A stretch of DNA of 64,000 nt from the NCBI GenBank assembly GCA_036852015.1, contig JAANDG010000225.1, positions 150,364 through 214,363 on the forward strand. The letters are read 5' to 3'. Source of the stretch: Pelodera strongyloides (Eukaryota; Nematoda; Chromadorea; Rhabditida; Rhabditidae). A program made the position numbers and the translations under genes. The notes under the pieces were generated by a model. That model was not told where the DNA came from and searched no databases. It worked only from the letters and a program-made list of their open reading frames with translations. Within the stretch, counting starts at the first letter, position 1; each line of letters begins with the position of its first letter. Positions 1 through 13,027 of the stretch are shown piece by piece.

Positions 1-499
1 GATCACACGGTGCACGATAATGTGTTGTTCACAAATATGCCCCGTAATGGCGCATCTTGTAAATAAATTTTATTTGAATTTGTTTACGACTGGTCATTTT
101 TTGACTCTTCGTTATCTGAATGCAATTTGTGGCTAAAACTGACAAACACACACTCTTTACGAGGCACCGTTAATCGTACCCTGATAAGGAATAATCGTAC
201 TTACAAGCATGTAAATCAATATGTACATTTGCACTTACATGAATTTGATCTCACAGAGACAAAATTATTAACTACACTAATATAAATACATATTAACGTA
301 TATTACAAAAACCTTGCTTCTTCTTAAGTTAAATATTTAAAGAAATCGACGGCTGGTACGGGGGGGGGGGTCCACGTTCTTTGTACATAGAACGACTAAA
401 CTTATATAAAGTCTATTTGTCGAGAAATGCCAAAATGCGAAGATTGTTGCGTTCACAGAAGCAGATCAGCCATGGATAAGTATGTAGCATTGTTGCTGT
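1..499. other. Non-coding, nothing recognised
   Basis: AT-rich sequence with no ORF or exon that I can support. It contains an 11-base G run at 360-370, one of three long G/C homopolymers in the left 5 kb. Confidence 0.5.
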
Positions 500-873
500 T
501 TATTGCGCAGCCCTCTTGAGTTCGACCTCTGGTGGCTCTACCACTCCTTGTGCCTGTTGCTCAGTACTGAAATGAAGCGTAGAACTCTTCATACATACAC
601 TTGGCTATAAGGACAATTTTAAATCTAGGAAAATAGATTATTACTGTAAGTGCCCCACAAGACGGAAAATATAACAAAACAGTGGTCGTTTCTGAAAGGT
701 TTTATTGAATTTACTGCCGATATGTACAAACATAGGATTAAGCCATTTTGTTTTGGAATCCTCTCAGTCAGTTCTATCTTTGCTGATCGATATCCAAAAT
801 AGGGTGAAAGACTCATAGAATAACGGTTGGTGAATTCAAATGGCTCTTTACGCGCCACTTTTATCACCGTCAT
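500..873 (-). CDS. Possible small two-exon gene, unrecognised
   Basis: A candidate only. On the minus strand an ATG at 873 opens a frame beginning MTVIKVARKEPFEF. A second stretch follows a good TTTCAG acceptor near 570 and reads TEQQAQGVVEPPEVELKRAA before a stop at 500-502. The charged, proline-containing end looks coding. The two pieces join in phase only through a weak donor (TCTT/GTGGGG), so the model may be wrong, or the last exon may belong to another transcript. No family is recognised. It lies just downstream of the pyrroline-5-carboxylate reductase gene on the same strand. Confidence 0.22.
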
Positions 874-992
874 CGTGCAATCGCGAAATAAATATGTTAG
901 TCTTAAATTATGTACGCATAATTTATATGCTATATACGCATGCTATATATAAACTGAGATTCTTATGAATAGATACAGTTTGCTAGTAGTGC

Positions 993-3364
993 CTACATTT
1001 CAGTATTGCGGAAATCCCTTGGCAGTGCCTTATCTCCTGTAACACGGGATCGATTGGTAGCAGCTTCCACAGCATCAATCAATATTCCCTTCAAACCGCC
1101 AGCCTCCAATTTGTGCATTCCATACACGGAAGATCCACCCGGTGATTGGACATCATCCTGAACATTCATCTTATTCATTTTCAAGTCTCAATCCCCCAAT
1201 CCGTTCTCCCAACTGTTACTATTGTTTTCACACTCATTTATTTAGGTCGAGATGCAATTTCTCTTTACAACCAAGGTGGACATTAAGTTTTTCACAATAT
1301 GCAAACCCCAAACCTTAAGTTGTGCGGGATGAATTCCAGTTTCAAGCACCATTTTCGCGGCACCCAATAGGGTATGGGCAGCCAGTCTAATAGCCAGATC
1401 CCTTGGAAGGCCGGCCTTTACACCTCCATCAGCAAGTCCTTCGATAACGGAAAACATCTGGAACGAGACGAATAAAGCAAACATACCGGAATTTACACGC
1501 GAATGCTCACTGTTGCAGAACATAACAATATGCACCACAACACTTTGATGCCTCTCTATGACTGAATATGCTTACGTATGAGGGTCCGGATCCTGATAGT
1601 CCGGTTACGGGATCAATAAGCACTTCTGGTACCTCAACGGCGTATCCAACTGTGGAGAGCAACTCCCGAACTGTAACATAACAATACATTCATAACAAGT
1701 GCATGACCAAAGAATTGTTAAAAAGAGGTCCACAGTACTTCTTGTGAGTATTGCCTCATGTAAGAAGGTTCAATGTGGATTTGGTTGAGAAACTTTTACT
1801 CACCCGTTTCAGAATCACCGTCTCTACATGCGGATCCCATGGAGAATGCTGATGCGCCAGCCCTGACCACAGCCGGCGTATTAGGCATCACACGGACAAC
1901 CCGACTCTTCGAAGGAAGAAGCTAAACATAACAATAAACATTTACAATGAGATATAATCATTATGGGAAATTTTAGATAGATTGCCACACATTTTGGTAA
2001 AGCCACGGATTCAAGAATTGTTTTCTTAATATGAAAACAAGGAATCCCAATTAACATAGTGACTTACCGATTCCATATTTCTGATTGTGATGCCCATAGC
2101 AATGGATACCAATAGATGATCACGGCCTATCGATGGTGCTATTTCCGAGGTAACCTATGAAGAGGAACATTAGATTGAGAGAATGCGACAGACACAGAGT
2201 AACTGTAAACCGAAAGAAAGCGTCAATGTGCTCCGTTAAGGTTGTCTTACCTTTGGTACGTGTGGAGGCTTGACGGCAAGGAATAAAACGTCACTCTTGT
2301 GTACAACTTCTGTGTTGTCGTGTGTGACACCCAGTCCAAGATTCTGAAAAGTGCACTATTTGGAAACTGACAGCGTTTTCATAAATTATGTTTTTAAATG
2401 AATTACCCCCACACCAAACGCATGTAGGACTTTCAGCAGATGTTTTCATTATTACATTCAAATGGTAAATATAAACTGCAGGGTAAACTACCTTCAGTTT
2501 GACTGCAACCCGACCTACTCCCTATTTTCAAATTTGTTGTCTATGTAGGTGAGAGCTAATTTTATTTCTTTGTCGTGTGGGTACTGTGAAAGAAACAACA
2601 GTGTCTCTGTTCAAAGTTCCAAATGATTCCGGGGTTCTGTGTTTTATGTTTGCGATGTGTTTTCAGAGTAACCCCCCCCCCCCAATCCTAGTTTTTTTTG
2701 TCTTATCATTTGAAGTAACGGACAAAGTTTGCACTTTGTGCGGAAATTTTTTGCACTTCGACGAAAATAGTGGTATCAAGCAGAGTGGATTTGATAGACT
2801 TACTTACAGAAATGAATCGCATAAGATAAGCAAAAACACTCACTTTACATTCCTCTAGTAACACATAGTCATTCCTGGGGGAACTGGCCATGATGTGTTC
2901 TGGTGCAATGCGCCCTGAAATTAAATCCCTTGACATAAATCAGACTCTTACTAAAGACGAAACGCAATATACCTTCAAAGCTTTGGTTTTATTTCCACTT
3001 ATTTCCATAGCAATTCTTCGGTATCTGATCCCTTAATGACTGCCCTCACTAAGAGCACACTGGTCAGTGGGGTGATAAGAAAACCCGAACGGGAGAATAA
3101 TATCAAGTTTTATCTCGGTTTTGAGGCAACCGATAGCCAGTGTAAAGCCGATGGCGAGATTGATTAAGTGATTTGAATGCAAACAGGGAACAATTGTTTA
3201 ACAATATGAACCAATTAAGATTTTACTACGGACAGTGGTAAAGTATAGACATCGGTCGTTGAGTACAGCCTTGCCCGTTTAAAATTACCTGAGTTGATGA
3301 GACCTCTCGCCAGAGCTTGAGCCATCTTCCCTGCGCCGATGAAGCCGATCCTCATGGTGGACAT
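993..3364 (-). CDS. Pyrroline-5-carboxylate reductase (P5CR)
   Basis: Reduces delta-1-pyrroline-5-carboxylate to proline with NAD(P)H, the last step of proline synthesis. Eight exons: 3289-3364, 2844-2914, 2251-2343, 2068-2154, 1804-1921, 1576-1670, 1314-1457 and 993-1157. Exon 1 holds the N-terminal Rossmann dinucleotide loop ([17 protein letters not shown]). Exon 3 ends [14 protein letters not shown]. Exon 5 has [18 protein letters not shown], and exon 6 ends with the catalytic-domain segment GLSGSGPSY. Exons 7-8 carry the dimerisation helices and the family signature DVQSPGGSS...LEAGGLKG. The order and spacing match the full-length family, so the gene looks complete and intact. The ATG at 3364 was chosen because it lies a few residues before the Rossmann strand. 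Expected in cytosol or mitochondrion; no targeting peptide is evident. Confidence 0.95.
2672..2683. repeat. Poly-C tract (12 bases)
   Basis: Twelve consecutive C on the + strand within an intron of the P5CR gene. Equivalent to a G tract on the coding strand; such runs are prone to polymerase slippage and sequencing error. Confidence 0.9.
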
Positions 3365-4970
3365 TGTTTTGTGAATACGCTAAATTGAGCATTCACATTA
3401 ATGTTAAGATGAGAACTCAGAACACATTAAGAAACAAAGCGTATAAGACTATGGTATTAATAAGGTCTTTTTTATTCGCAATTCAATGAGTCATGAGACT
3501 CAATAGCTCAGAAAACAACGAATGCGCAAGTTTTCATGAAGTTAGAAGCTTGAAATAGAGCTTGCGGACCGCATAATGTGCTTAGATTTTGATGCAGGAT
3601 GTGGTGGATGCGGACACAGAACAAGTGTTCATACGAACGCAGGCTAAGGTCTGATCAGTAAGGATTCCTATATCGTAAAGCCTTAGTGTGGTGCCTTGAA
3701 CATACTACCTAACAGGGTGTAAAGTATCACTTAAATGAGCGCGTAACTCGACGGGAAATCACGACAATGATCTGTACAGCGAGTTACAACAATATGAGCG
3801 TGTGACAAGTACTGTAGAAATTCTTACATACTTATCAATTGAGTCAAAGTTTAGGTATCAAAGGTATCAACTCTAGCAGTAAACATAGACATTGATCATG
3901 GTCTAAGTTCCTCTCACTAACCGCGCCGCTAATGGTGGGCGGAGCATGTTATCGTTATCAATAGCGCGTAATCAATCAGCGGTCTATAAATTGCCGAGAG
4001 CGCACTCTGCCCTCTCTAAAAAGGGCATTGATTTGATCAAAGTACCAAGGGCGCTTCTTTCAACTAGTTATCAATTTTGGGATAAGTGTGTCAGACTTTT
4101 TCTCGGGGTTTTCGGTCACAGTACATCGTGATAGTCAGCAGCAATCATCGTGATTTCGGCATGCGAGCGTCATGGGAAAAGCTGGCACATTTCTTACACG
4201 CCATATTCACGCCACGCGCAACCCCCCCCCCCCCCCCCGCAATTTGCGCAAAATTGCGAAAAAGAGTAGACGGTCTACTACGATGTTCGTTGTTGTTCAA
4301 AACTGTTGTTTGTTTCCTGTCTAGTAAATGAATACTGAACCAAGCTGAGCAAAATTCAACCTCAAACAGAACGCTCAAGTAAAAAAAGGAAACCAATGAA
4401 AGAGCAATGACAAGAACTAGCTCCATAAGATTCCTTAAACGATCGTTCGGTTTCACAGAACAACTCAGAACCTAATAGAATAAAAACACAACCAAAAGCC
4501 ACATTCAGTCATTCAAGAACAGTATCCGATTAAAGTCTTTCTATGCGCAGTTCGAAAAATTAGCAGCGGAGAATGGTGGGAGAACCGTCATGTGTGCGTC
4601 ATGTGTGAACCATTATGTGTGCGTCCCAAATTGAACTGCATTGTGTTTCATTCTAAACATTTCAAACTATTCCTCAATTTACATTTACAGTTCTGTAGTT
4701 TCAACCGTGTACACCAGGTTATTTTGCAGCCCATGCTCCACCAAAGTTTAGCTCTGCTGTTTATGGTTTTTATACCAACCTTACATTAGAAACAATCAAA
4801 ATAAATATAGAGTGCTTTATTGACAGTATTTATTTGTTTTATAGGTTATCCATCAGCGAGTCGGATCCACAAGCTTCACGTACTTGGATCACACCAGGAA
4901 AATCGTGCCTAAATAACGAAATATCAGTCACATTCTTATGCACACGTTCCACAGAGTGTTTCCTCGAAGT
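3365..4970. other. Intergenic stretch with a poly-C tract
   Basis: Separates two minus-strand genes. It has no exon-like segment on either strand. The short frames around 3946-4456 overlap each other and the homopolymer, and do not resemble proteins. A run of 17 C lies at 4222-4238. Confidence 0.5.
4222..4238. repeat. Poly-C tract (17 bases)
   Basis: Seventeen consecutive C, the longest homopolymer G/C run in the window, in AT-rich intergenic DNA. Confidence 0.9.
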
Positions 4971-6833
4971 TCAAAGTAAATGTGTGCGAGTTACAACGTA
5001 CTTTTCGAGCAATTCCATCGTTTGTTCGTCCCAAAGTGGTGTGAAATGCATGGAAATAGCATCTCTGCAGCTCTTGCCACGCTTAGGAACCTCCAGTAAA
5101 GTCAGCATGGCCACCTTAACAAGTTTGTTGGCTCGAACAATTTGGTTTGCTAACAATTATGTGGTATTTATGATACACATCAATTTTACACCATTCTGTT
5201 CCAATACAACAGTTACCGACTAATCAAAACCAAGTGAAAGTCGTACCTGTATGTAAGACTGTTCTTCGTCATCCATAGTGCATTCAAGGGGAATTCCGGC
5301 ATCTTCCTGTGATATATTTTCTATATTTTAAGTTTCAAAACGGGAACCTCTCCAATTAAATGAACTGGCATCGCTATTTTGGAAAAATTGCTTCAATTAA
5401 AGGAGTACATGTGCACTTTTTTAGTTATGGCAACCAGTGTTGACAATGGTTAACATAACTTACAAAGCAAGTTGTATGATTTCCCTGCACGGGAACAATC
5501 ACCCTGTTTCCGCGGATTGGGGGGAATTCTTGAGTATCGAACTGAACCATTCTGTCCCACTTGAGGAAACCACTGTCTAAACTCCCGCTTCATTAACTGT
5601 TGGTCATGATCTAGCCAGAAGTTAAAGAACTTAAGCGTAAAATGGTGTCAATAGATAAACACCAACATGGTGTTCTATTAAGTTCAAAACTTTTTTTCAT
5701 TACTTTTCTCCAGAGTAATGAATCCGGTAACTCGGCATTTGGCGACTAGATCCTCTGCATTGTCAATCACAGCCGAATGAGTGAGAGAAGGCTTCATTGG
5801 GAGTCTCGCCACTCTTTGAGGAGCCACTCCAGTGGGACACAACTAAACAACAAGGTAGATCAATAAACAATGTTACGGTAGTGATATGATCTCTTCTCAA
5901 GTTTTCTCTCTTTATTTTTGCAAGTTTTCTCTGTATTTTATTACAAGCTGTCTCTCAATTTTCTTTTGAACACTTCACCTCCTTGATGGGCAGTGGCGCT
6001 ATCTGAATGAGAGCTTTCGTTTCGGTCACCGCAAGTAGTGTTCCCGCTCGCTTGCTCACTCTGTTTCCGCTTCTCAGAATACCGACCACAATTTCGTCCA
6101 TTCTGTGAAGTAAATACAATTACATTTGAATTTTTGTATCTAACCCCTACCGTTTTAACCCACACTCATAAGTATTGCGCAACATTTACATAGTTGTGTG
6201 TCGAAAATCTGGGGTTTGGTTAATGGTAAGTAGGCTTCAAGGAATCACGTATTTGTTTCCAGGAGTGTCATCGAGAAAATAAACTTCACCGGTGTTAGAT
6301 ATGCAACTTTTCAATCAGACTTCCCATTCATTTTCCGACGTTTCTTACAACACTAACCAAATCAATCACCGATATTATCCAGGCCGCTCCATTTCAACGT
6401 AAACTGTGTAAAATAGTATATGTTTTTCTAACCTTATCTTCTTTCATACCTTATCTTTCCTTCTTCAACACATTGAGGCGCCGTCAGAACCAACGATGGT
6501 GAGACAAGGATTCCGGAACAGGAGCGAGACTGTCTTACGGTCTGATTTCTAGCCAGAACCTGCAAAATAGAAACTTTAAATCGGTTTTTTTTCCCAAGCA
6601 CTTATGTATCTTCAGGCCCTAGTAGAACACACGGCTTGGAGCTGACCTAATCGAAATTCATTTTCAAAATATACATAACTAAGCCACATATTTGTGTCGC
6701 TACCATACATATACTGTATTGAATAAAGGCTTGCCTTGACAATGTAGGCATGGCGATTCCATTGTGTTGTGTCACCATGAAGAACACTGAGCGAGCAGCC
6801 AAAAAGGATGCCAAATAGTATAAGACATCTCAT
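4971..6833 (-). CDS. Secreted trypsin-fold protein, catalytically dead homologue
   Basis: Likely exons: 6735-6833, 6450-6559, 6249-6306, 5974-6112, 5704-5842, 5464-5576, 5247-5306 and 4971-5114. The ATG at 6833 follows TTTGTGCAG, a trans-splice-type acceptor, and begins a signal peptide (MRCLILFGILFGCSLSVLHG). Exon 2 reads SCSGILVSPSLVLTAPQC, aligned with the trypsin block C-G-x-L-I-x-x-x-x-V-L-T-A-A-H-C; the catalytic His is Gln and both flanking Cys remain. Exons 6-7 join as HTTCF-EDAGIPLEC, aligned with the C-x-GDSGGPL block; Asp194 remains but the nucleophile Ser is Ala. Intron 1 has a GC donor. Exon 4 is a low-complexity hydrophilic insert. With two triad residues lost the protein should not cleave peptides. 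A binding, scaffolding or decoy role is inference. Exon 3 (6249-6306) has a weak acceptor and is the least certain. Confidence 0.78.
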
Positions 6834-7814
6834 TTCTCCTGCACAAATTTAGGATAAAACGGTATTACGGAATAGAAATTTCAGAAAATTGAGATTGGCA
6901 TAAAACTGTAAACCAAAATCTTTAACTAATCGGATCCCCAAAAATTATCAGTCAGTGTTTTACTTATAAAATCGAGAGCGATAATAGTAATTGACAGGAG
7001 GGCATCAGTACTGAGAAAACTGCGTAATGTGTACATTAAACGATATAAAAGGAGATTGCTGATATATGCAGAAAAAAAAAATGAATTACCGTCTCCGCCT
7101 TCGAATTTGATTAATATCAACAAATTATAATATCCGTGACATCACATCTTTCAAATGTATTGCTTCCATATATGGATCATATAATCCAATTGCTGAAGAC
7201 TATCTAAAATGTATGTTGAAATGATAAGAAATTCTTTATTCAGCAATGATTAATTAAAAATAATAAGGAACGGAAGAACTAGCTTGTTCGACGAGTCATT
7301 CTTTTTTTGTGGGAAGATTACGTGGGTTAAGACGATAAGTTGACACCACAAAAAAGGATCTTTTGAATAAAAGGAGCGTTCTCACGCAAAGGAGTAGCTT
7401 CAGGTTTCTTTAATATTTTATTTTACTTATATGCAAAGTAGAGAATTATCTAGTACGTCTGTTGCTTACAATTAGCATCAATACCAAACGTGCCAAGCAT
7501 AGGTGACAAGGTATTAGGTTTCAGTTCTCCTTATTTCATAGGTGTCATTGTCGAGTTCTTTTAAACAAAATATTAACTACAAAGACGGCCTACTTTTTCA
7601 AACGGGCTATATTCAAATGCTTGTCACTTGCCCAGTTTCTCTGAATGCCCTAGGCTTGCTGATCTTCGTGCATCAATATTTCTTTAATAATTTTTTTGAG
7701 TGCAATATAGTAGTCAATGGAGGAGCCTATTAAGCATAACTCCGCCCAAAATGAGAGGGACACCGCCTATTTACCTGCCAAAATTTTCTTTCCCTTCTCT
7801 CTCTATTTCCCCTC

Positions 7815-7846
<32 letters not shown>

Positions 7847-8954
7847 TCATCAATCTATCTCTACCTTTATCCTTCTGCTCTCGCCTCGGTTCGCATTATT
7901 TCCCCCTACCTCAGGTCTCGCTCTGTTTCATACCTCTCATGGGAATGCAGAGACTTGCTCTTCCGAACTTACGCTCTTGCTCACCTAGTTATTAAAATTG
8001 GTGCGAATCCAGTTGCCCTTTATTCTTTTCTCCACAGTCCTCAACAAATATGGATCTACTTCAGCCCTCTCCGAAAACACTCTGATATGGACACACTATG
8101 ACGAAATTGTTTTCATTTTGCACAATTTTGGTATGTTTTTATCAATCCGATCATAAATTTTGCCTTTACGTCATCAACCATCAACGAATTATGGCTGGCG
8201 TCTGTTTGTCAGTAAGTGGTCATTAATGCTAATCATGCAAAACGTGGAAACACGGGGTTCTTGCCTGCCATTCGGTTCATATCAGGCTATACTTTGTGCA
8301 AACTGGGCTCTGGAAATATAAATGCGGTAATGGGAGTTGTTAATGACCGTTTTGTTCTTTCTGCTAACGCGTTTCACATATGAACTTCCGTCATTTTACG
8401 ATCGTTTCCAGTAGTCAGAGTCGCCAGTTCTTATCTCATAGTTGAGTGTCTAATAGCGACAATCAACCACATATGATTAGTGTTTGACTGCCGTTTGAAT
8501 GTTGATTAATGCAATCCCTACTGCGAGGAGATGCATTGTTGATTACAATTCTAGTAGGTTTTGTTATCCCTTATGAACTCCCGCAGATGTAGTCTCTAGA
8601 ATAGTTTTAGCTATCTCGCATCACCTAAGCCGTCTACGTTTTACAAGTATGTCTTGTTTTCAGGTACAAATTCTAGCCTGTATAATACCGTCTGTTTGTG
8701 CTGATCTCACAACTATATGTAAGTACAACTATTGTATGTATATATATATATATATTGTTTTGCGTTCGACTAGTTTGTAATTCCAGTCTCCTTATCAATG
8801 AAAAGACACTATCGAAACAAAGTTCGAACGTTCGCTTTCAGATCAAACAGAGCACTAGGTTCAAACATTTGTACACATTTGACCCGGCTAACTATTTATT
8901 ATAAATCATAATTTTCACAATTCGATTGTTGTTTCGCAGTGTCCATTGTGTTGA
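6834..8954. other. Intergenic region upstream of the metalloproteinase
   Basis: AT-rich, with one CT-rich microsatellite at 7797-7852. At 8649 an ATG begins a hydrophobic stretch (MSCFQVQILACIIPSVCA) followed by GTAAGT at about 8717. This could be a signal-peptide exon of the metalloproteinase to the right, but I could not join it in phase. Longer frames at 7700-8100 come from the CT repeat. Confidence 0.4.
7797..7852. repeat. CT-rich microsatellite
   Basis: Imperfect (CT)n/(TCTA)n sequence. It creates artificial Ser/Leu-rich frames on the + strand. Confidence 0.85.
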
Positions 8955-8969
8955 CCCTTTGTTGAGTCA

Positions 8970-11900
8970 ATGTCTGATTGCAACAGCTGTCTGGCGGCAG
9001 CTGAATCGAAAAGATGCATATTACAAATGCGCGGCATTAACGGCATAGTGACTTGCATTTTCTCTGGATGTAAGCGATAAATACTAAAATGTGGTTAGTT
9101 AGGTAAATACGGCTGAAAGTGAAGGTATTTGTACTAAGCACTTAAGATCATCCGCTCCTATTTTAGTGTTACGCCCTGCCGATGGGCTCGTTTCTGAGAC
9201 GGCATCATTTTTTTCACCGGATTTTGTTTCAACGAAACCAATTTCTAGAGTGCGCCGTTATTCAATTGAAGGTGAGTTCAATATTGTAATACGAATAAAG
9301 ATCAAGTTGAGTTGAGACAAACGTTCCCTTCTCACACTTAATTATTTTGTCGAAATACCTGTTCTCTGCAGGTTCGTACTGGGGCGTCAAAGTAATAACG
9401 TGGAAGATTTCCAAGCCCAGTCAGAGCCTCCCGCCAAATGATGTATACAAAGTACTCAGGAGAGCTTTTAAGGTTGGTCACTTTACTTTTTGGAAAACAA
9501 AGTGAGTTATCATGCCTGTCTTCAGTGCAAATGAATTTGCTCGAGATCTTTTTATTCACTTTCTCGAACTATTATTACAGCATTTCATTTAATGTATCAT
9601 TTTCCTATATAAAATCGAATATGTTGCCGCCTGGTCTTTCTCATATAGCGAATGACAAATCATGAATCAGTCGGCCATGGGAACTAATTGTACTTCACAA
9701 ATGAATAATTGCGCCCACGTATGAAATATCACATTGATATGTTATATTGAAATGTTGTTACGTGACTTGCTTCAAATGAGGAACGCATTTTTTTTGTCGC
9801 GGCGTTGAACAAAAATAAGTATTACTTAATGGAAAACATTAGACACGCAGACTATTCTTTACTCAAAGGCAACGTTGGCTAACAAACACTTGAACATAAT
9901 AGCTAAGGAACGTTTCACAATTTCAAGTGGAACCATATCATAGTTTGAGTTTTTAAGGTTTGGGAGGAACAAACAGACCTAATTTTTCAATACAAACCCG
10001 ATGGTAGTGTACATATTGATATAATATTTGCTGAAGGCGAGCATGGAGATGGAGAAGCCTTCGATGGAAGAGGTCAGTTTCTATAATTTAGTACAATTCA
10101 ATTTAGTACAATTCTACAGTGATTTTGAACATAGGGCAATTCAATGGAATTATTTGTTGCTTGTTGTGTTAATAAATATTAATCATTGCAACAAAAACCA
10201 AAACATATTAGAATAACTTTCAAAAGAGTGAATTGGTTCTCTAACGCAGTATTGAGAATTCTCATCTACAAGGACAAAAACTAGTAGAGAAGCTAGGAAA
10301 ATATAACATATACTTTTCCAGGCAAAATCCTGGCGCATGCTTATTTTCCCCGTTACGGCGGTGATGTTCATTTTGATGATGCCGAACAGTGGAGCGCCGA
10401 TAAGGAAGGTAGGGGTCGCTTCAACCTCAAACCCATCCCCGATCGTTCCTTCATCCGGACGAGTCCTACATTTTGTATTAGAACGTAATATCCACATGTT
10501 TTTAGGTCCTGGGATTGACTTGTATGCGGTGGCAGTCCACGAAATAGGGCATTCACTTGGACTGAAGCATTCCTCTGAAAAGAGAGCAATTATGGCGCCA
10601 TTTTACCAAAAATACACCGGAAATGCTCTCCATCTTCATTTGGGTTAGTTCCGACGCAGATTTTTTTGCGCAAAACATGACTGGCGCAAATACCATACAC
10701 TGGATGATGCCGGGGTTGTAATTGACTCCTAAACATTCTCGCAAAAGAACTGTAGCTTACTTATTCAATGCTTAGTGATCTCTAACGAAATTTATTTTCA
10801 GACGACGTGACGGCTTTGAGCCACTTGTACGGGAAAGAAGGTGGTTTTCACAAAGACGTGAACAATTACAAGAATATGCCGAGAAAGCAAATACCGGACA
10901 TTTGCAAGTATGTGCATAGTAATCATTGAATCAATTGAAAATGCTGGAGCCATGTGAATGTTAGTCACCTAAGCGTGGATGATGAGTTTTTTTTATTCAG
11001 GTACTCCAAGCTAGATGCAATCACACGAATAGGTAATGGAAGTATGTATGCCTTCCAAGGTAAGTGTATTTGTCAGCGTATGTTAGTAATGTATCAGAAA
11101 ACAGTCTTTAGTTCAGCGTGCATGTTCCCTAACTAGGCGTGAAACGTTTTCAGGGGAATACTACTGGGAACTACTGGAAGGCAGGGTTGCGGACGGATAC
11201 CCGAGACTAGTTGCAGAAGATTGGCCCTTTGACGGGCACATTGATACAACACTGTCCGATCTAAGCGGGGACACATACGTATTTAAGGTTGGCCACACAT
11301 ATACGCTTAAATCGTCGAGGTTTTTTTGTTATATGGATAAATCTCTGTGAGGTATGTGATAGTCCTGTAAAAGTCGCAACCTATTGTTAAATATTTAAAA
11401 ACAATATATTCAGGGTGACAAATATTGGTTAGTCGGCCTTGACGGAAGGCTGAAGCCTGGGTACCCGCGTACCATTTCCAGAGGATTGGTCGATATGGCC
11501 AATAATCTAGATGCCTCGTTGGTTTGGAACGTGGATGACCGACCCTACTTCTTCAAGAGTAAGCTCATCTTTTCCCTTTTTGTGCATTGCATACACCTCA
11601 GACGAGAAGCTTCTTGAAGTAACTTTGTTATAATGAAACATAGGACATTTTCAAACATTGTTTATTTATAGAAGACAAATTCTGGAGATACTCTATACGA
11701 GGAATGCCCCGTGGTTATCCGAGAAGTTTACGGAGCTTGTCAAAAGTGAGCATTGATAATAGTGTACTTTCTTGCTTATTGTTAGATCAATTCGTTCAAA
11801 GACTAGGGACCTTTCATTTGAACACTACTCGTATATTGTTTCACTAAATAGAGAGATGACCGTATGTGTTTCATTAACATATCATGAAATCAGACCTCAA

Positions 11901-12176
11901 TTCTTCCTTCAGATTCATAAGCTCGACAGAGTTGATGCAGCTCTGCGACACACTGACAGGGCTAGTTATTTGTTCGCAGGAGAGAAATATTATCGAATAA
12001 TTGGCAAAAGGTATGCAAACGTAATTTGATTACGAATCACGGGAGATGTCTAATTGTTCTTGTTTTCTCTAGTATTGAATTGTCCTTTCAGATACCCGCG
12101 AATTGCTCCTGGTTATCCAAAGTCCATTTCGACCATGTGGTTCGGCTGTGACGGCAACGAACATTATTTAAAATGA
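8970..12176 (+). CDS. Matrix metalloproteinase with hemopexin domain
   Basis: Secreted or surface zinc endopeptidase of the matrixin family (nematode ZMP type). Exons: 8970-9069 (tentative), 9167-9271, 9372-9472, 9958-10072, 10322-10408, 10506-10643, 10802-10907, 11001-11059, 11154-11287, 11414-11558, 11672-11745, 11913-12010 and 12092-12176. Exon 9167-9271 ends with a furin-like site (RVRRYSIEG) at the propeptide/catalytic boundary. The catalytic domain follows: [14 protein letters not shown], then the zinc site [12 protein letters not shown] and the Met-turn IMAPFY. The hemopexin propeller runs from the Cys in PDICKYS to the Cys in WFGCDG near the end, with repeats of the type [16 protein letters not shown]. 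All zinc ligands and the catalytic Glu are present. The canonical cysteine-switch peptide is not seen: LRPADGLVS occupies that place. The N-terminus is unresolved, and a signal-peptide exon near 8649 is possible. An AATAAA lies about 210 bp after the stop. Confidence 0.92.
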
Positions 12177-13027
12177 GAAATTTCTATGAACATTATATAG
12201 GAACCTGTTTATTATTCCAATATTTCTAAGACAGCAACGACTTAAATGAATCACGTTTTTATCCTGGTCTTTTTCCGCGCATTATTAGGCCCATTACTTA
12301 TTCAAATTAAGCATAATAATCGGCAATTGAGGGTAAAGCTTTACATTCGCCATATTAAATTGTTGTTTTGTTGATGTTATTAATAAACTTTTATCGAGAA
12401 TGTTTGTTTTTCATCAAAAAAAAAGTAAGAAAATATCTACGCGTGTAGTCAGTTTTTAATTTCCGAGAATGTGATGCACCCTAGTTATTGATACTTATGT
12501 GTTTGAGATTGCGAGCCAGTTCAGTCTTGCAATTCCCCACAGTAAACTCTCAATAAAGTCCATTAACTCTACATGGCAAGTCCACATATTCAAAACCTAC
12601 AGAAGGAGTAGATATCTGCTTTTACTCTGAACCTAAGTTGGTGTCAGGTTAGTACATCGTTGTACATCGTTGTTACGATTTCTTGAACGACGACTGCGAG
12701 CAACGACTATCTTCCCAATAAGTTTTACAGAGAACAAAGTTATTTTGTAGCTAAGCCACCCATCTGTTCAGGGCTCTTGTGGAGCGAACAGCAACTTCAT
12801 TTCGGCTTTATCGCGTGGATACTTCGAGCCGGAACGGTTTACGGCCCTCACCATAATAAAAAATGCATCTTGTCTGATAACACATGTTATTTTCTTCGTA
12901 AGCACACCCGGATTTGTATATTGTACTACGTCCAAGTTCCGAGGCTCAGGTCTTCACGTTTGGCTTTGCTTGAAATAGAAACCAACAATACATATTAGTA
13001 CTCTATGCTTATAAAAACCTTACAGTT
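12177..13027. other. 3' flank and intergenic
   Basis: Contains a poly(A) signal-like AATAAA near 12390 for the metalloproteinase gene. No further exons recognised. Confidence 0.5.

Noticed and set aside
7700..8101. Long overlapping + strand frames
   Set aside because: Driven by the CT microsatellite; low-complexity Ser/Leu sequence.
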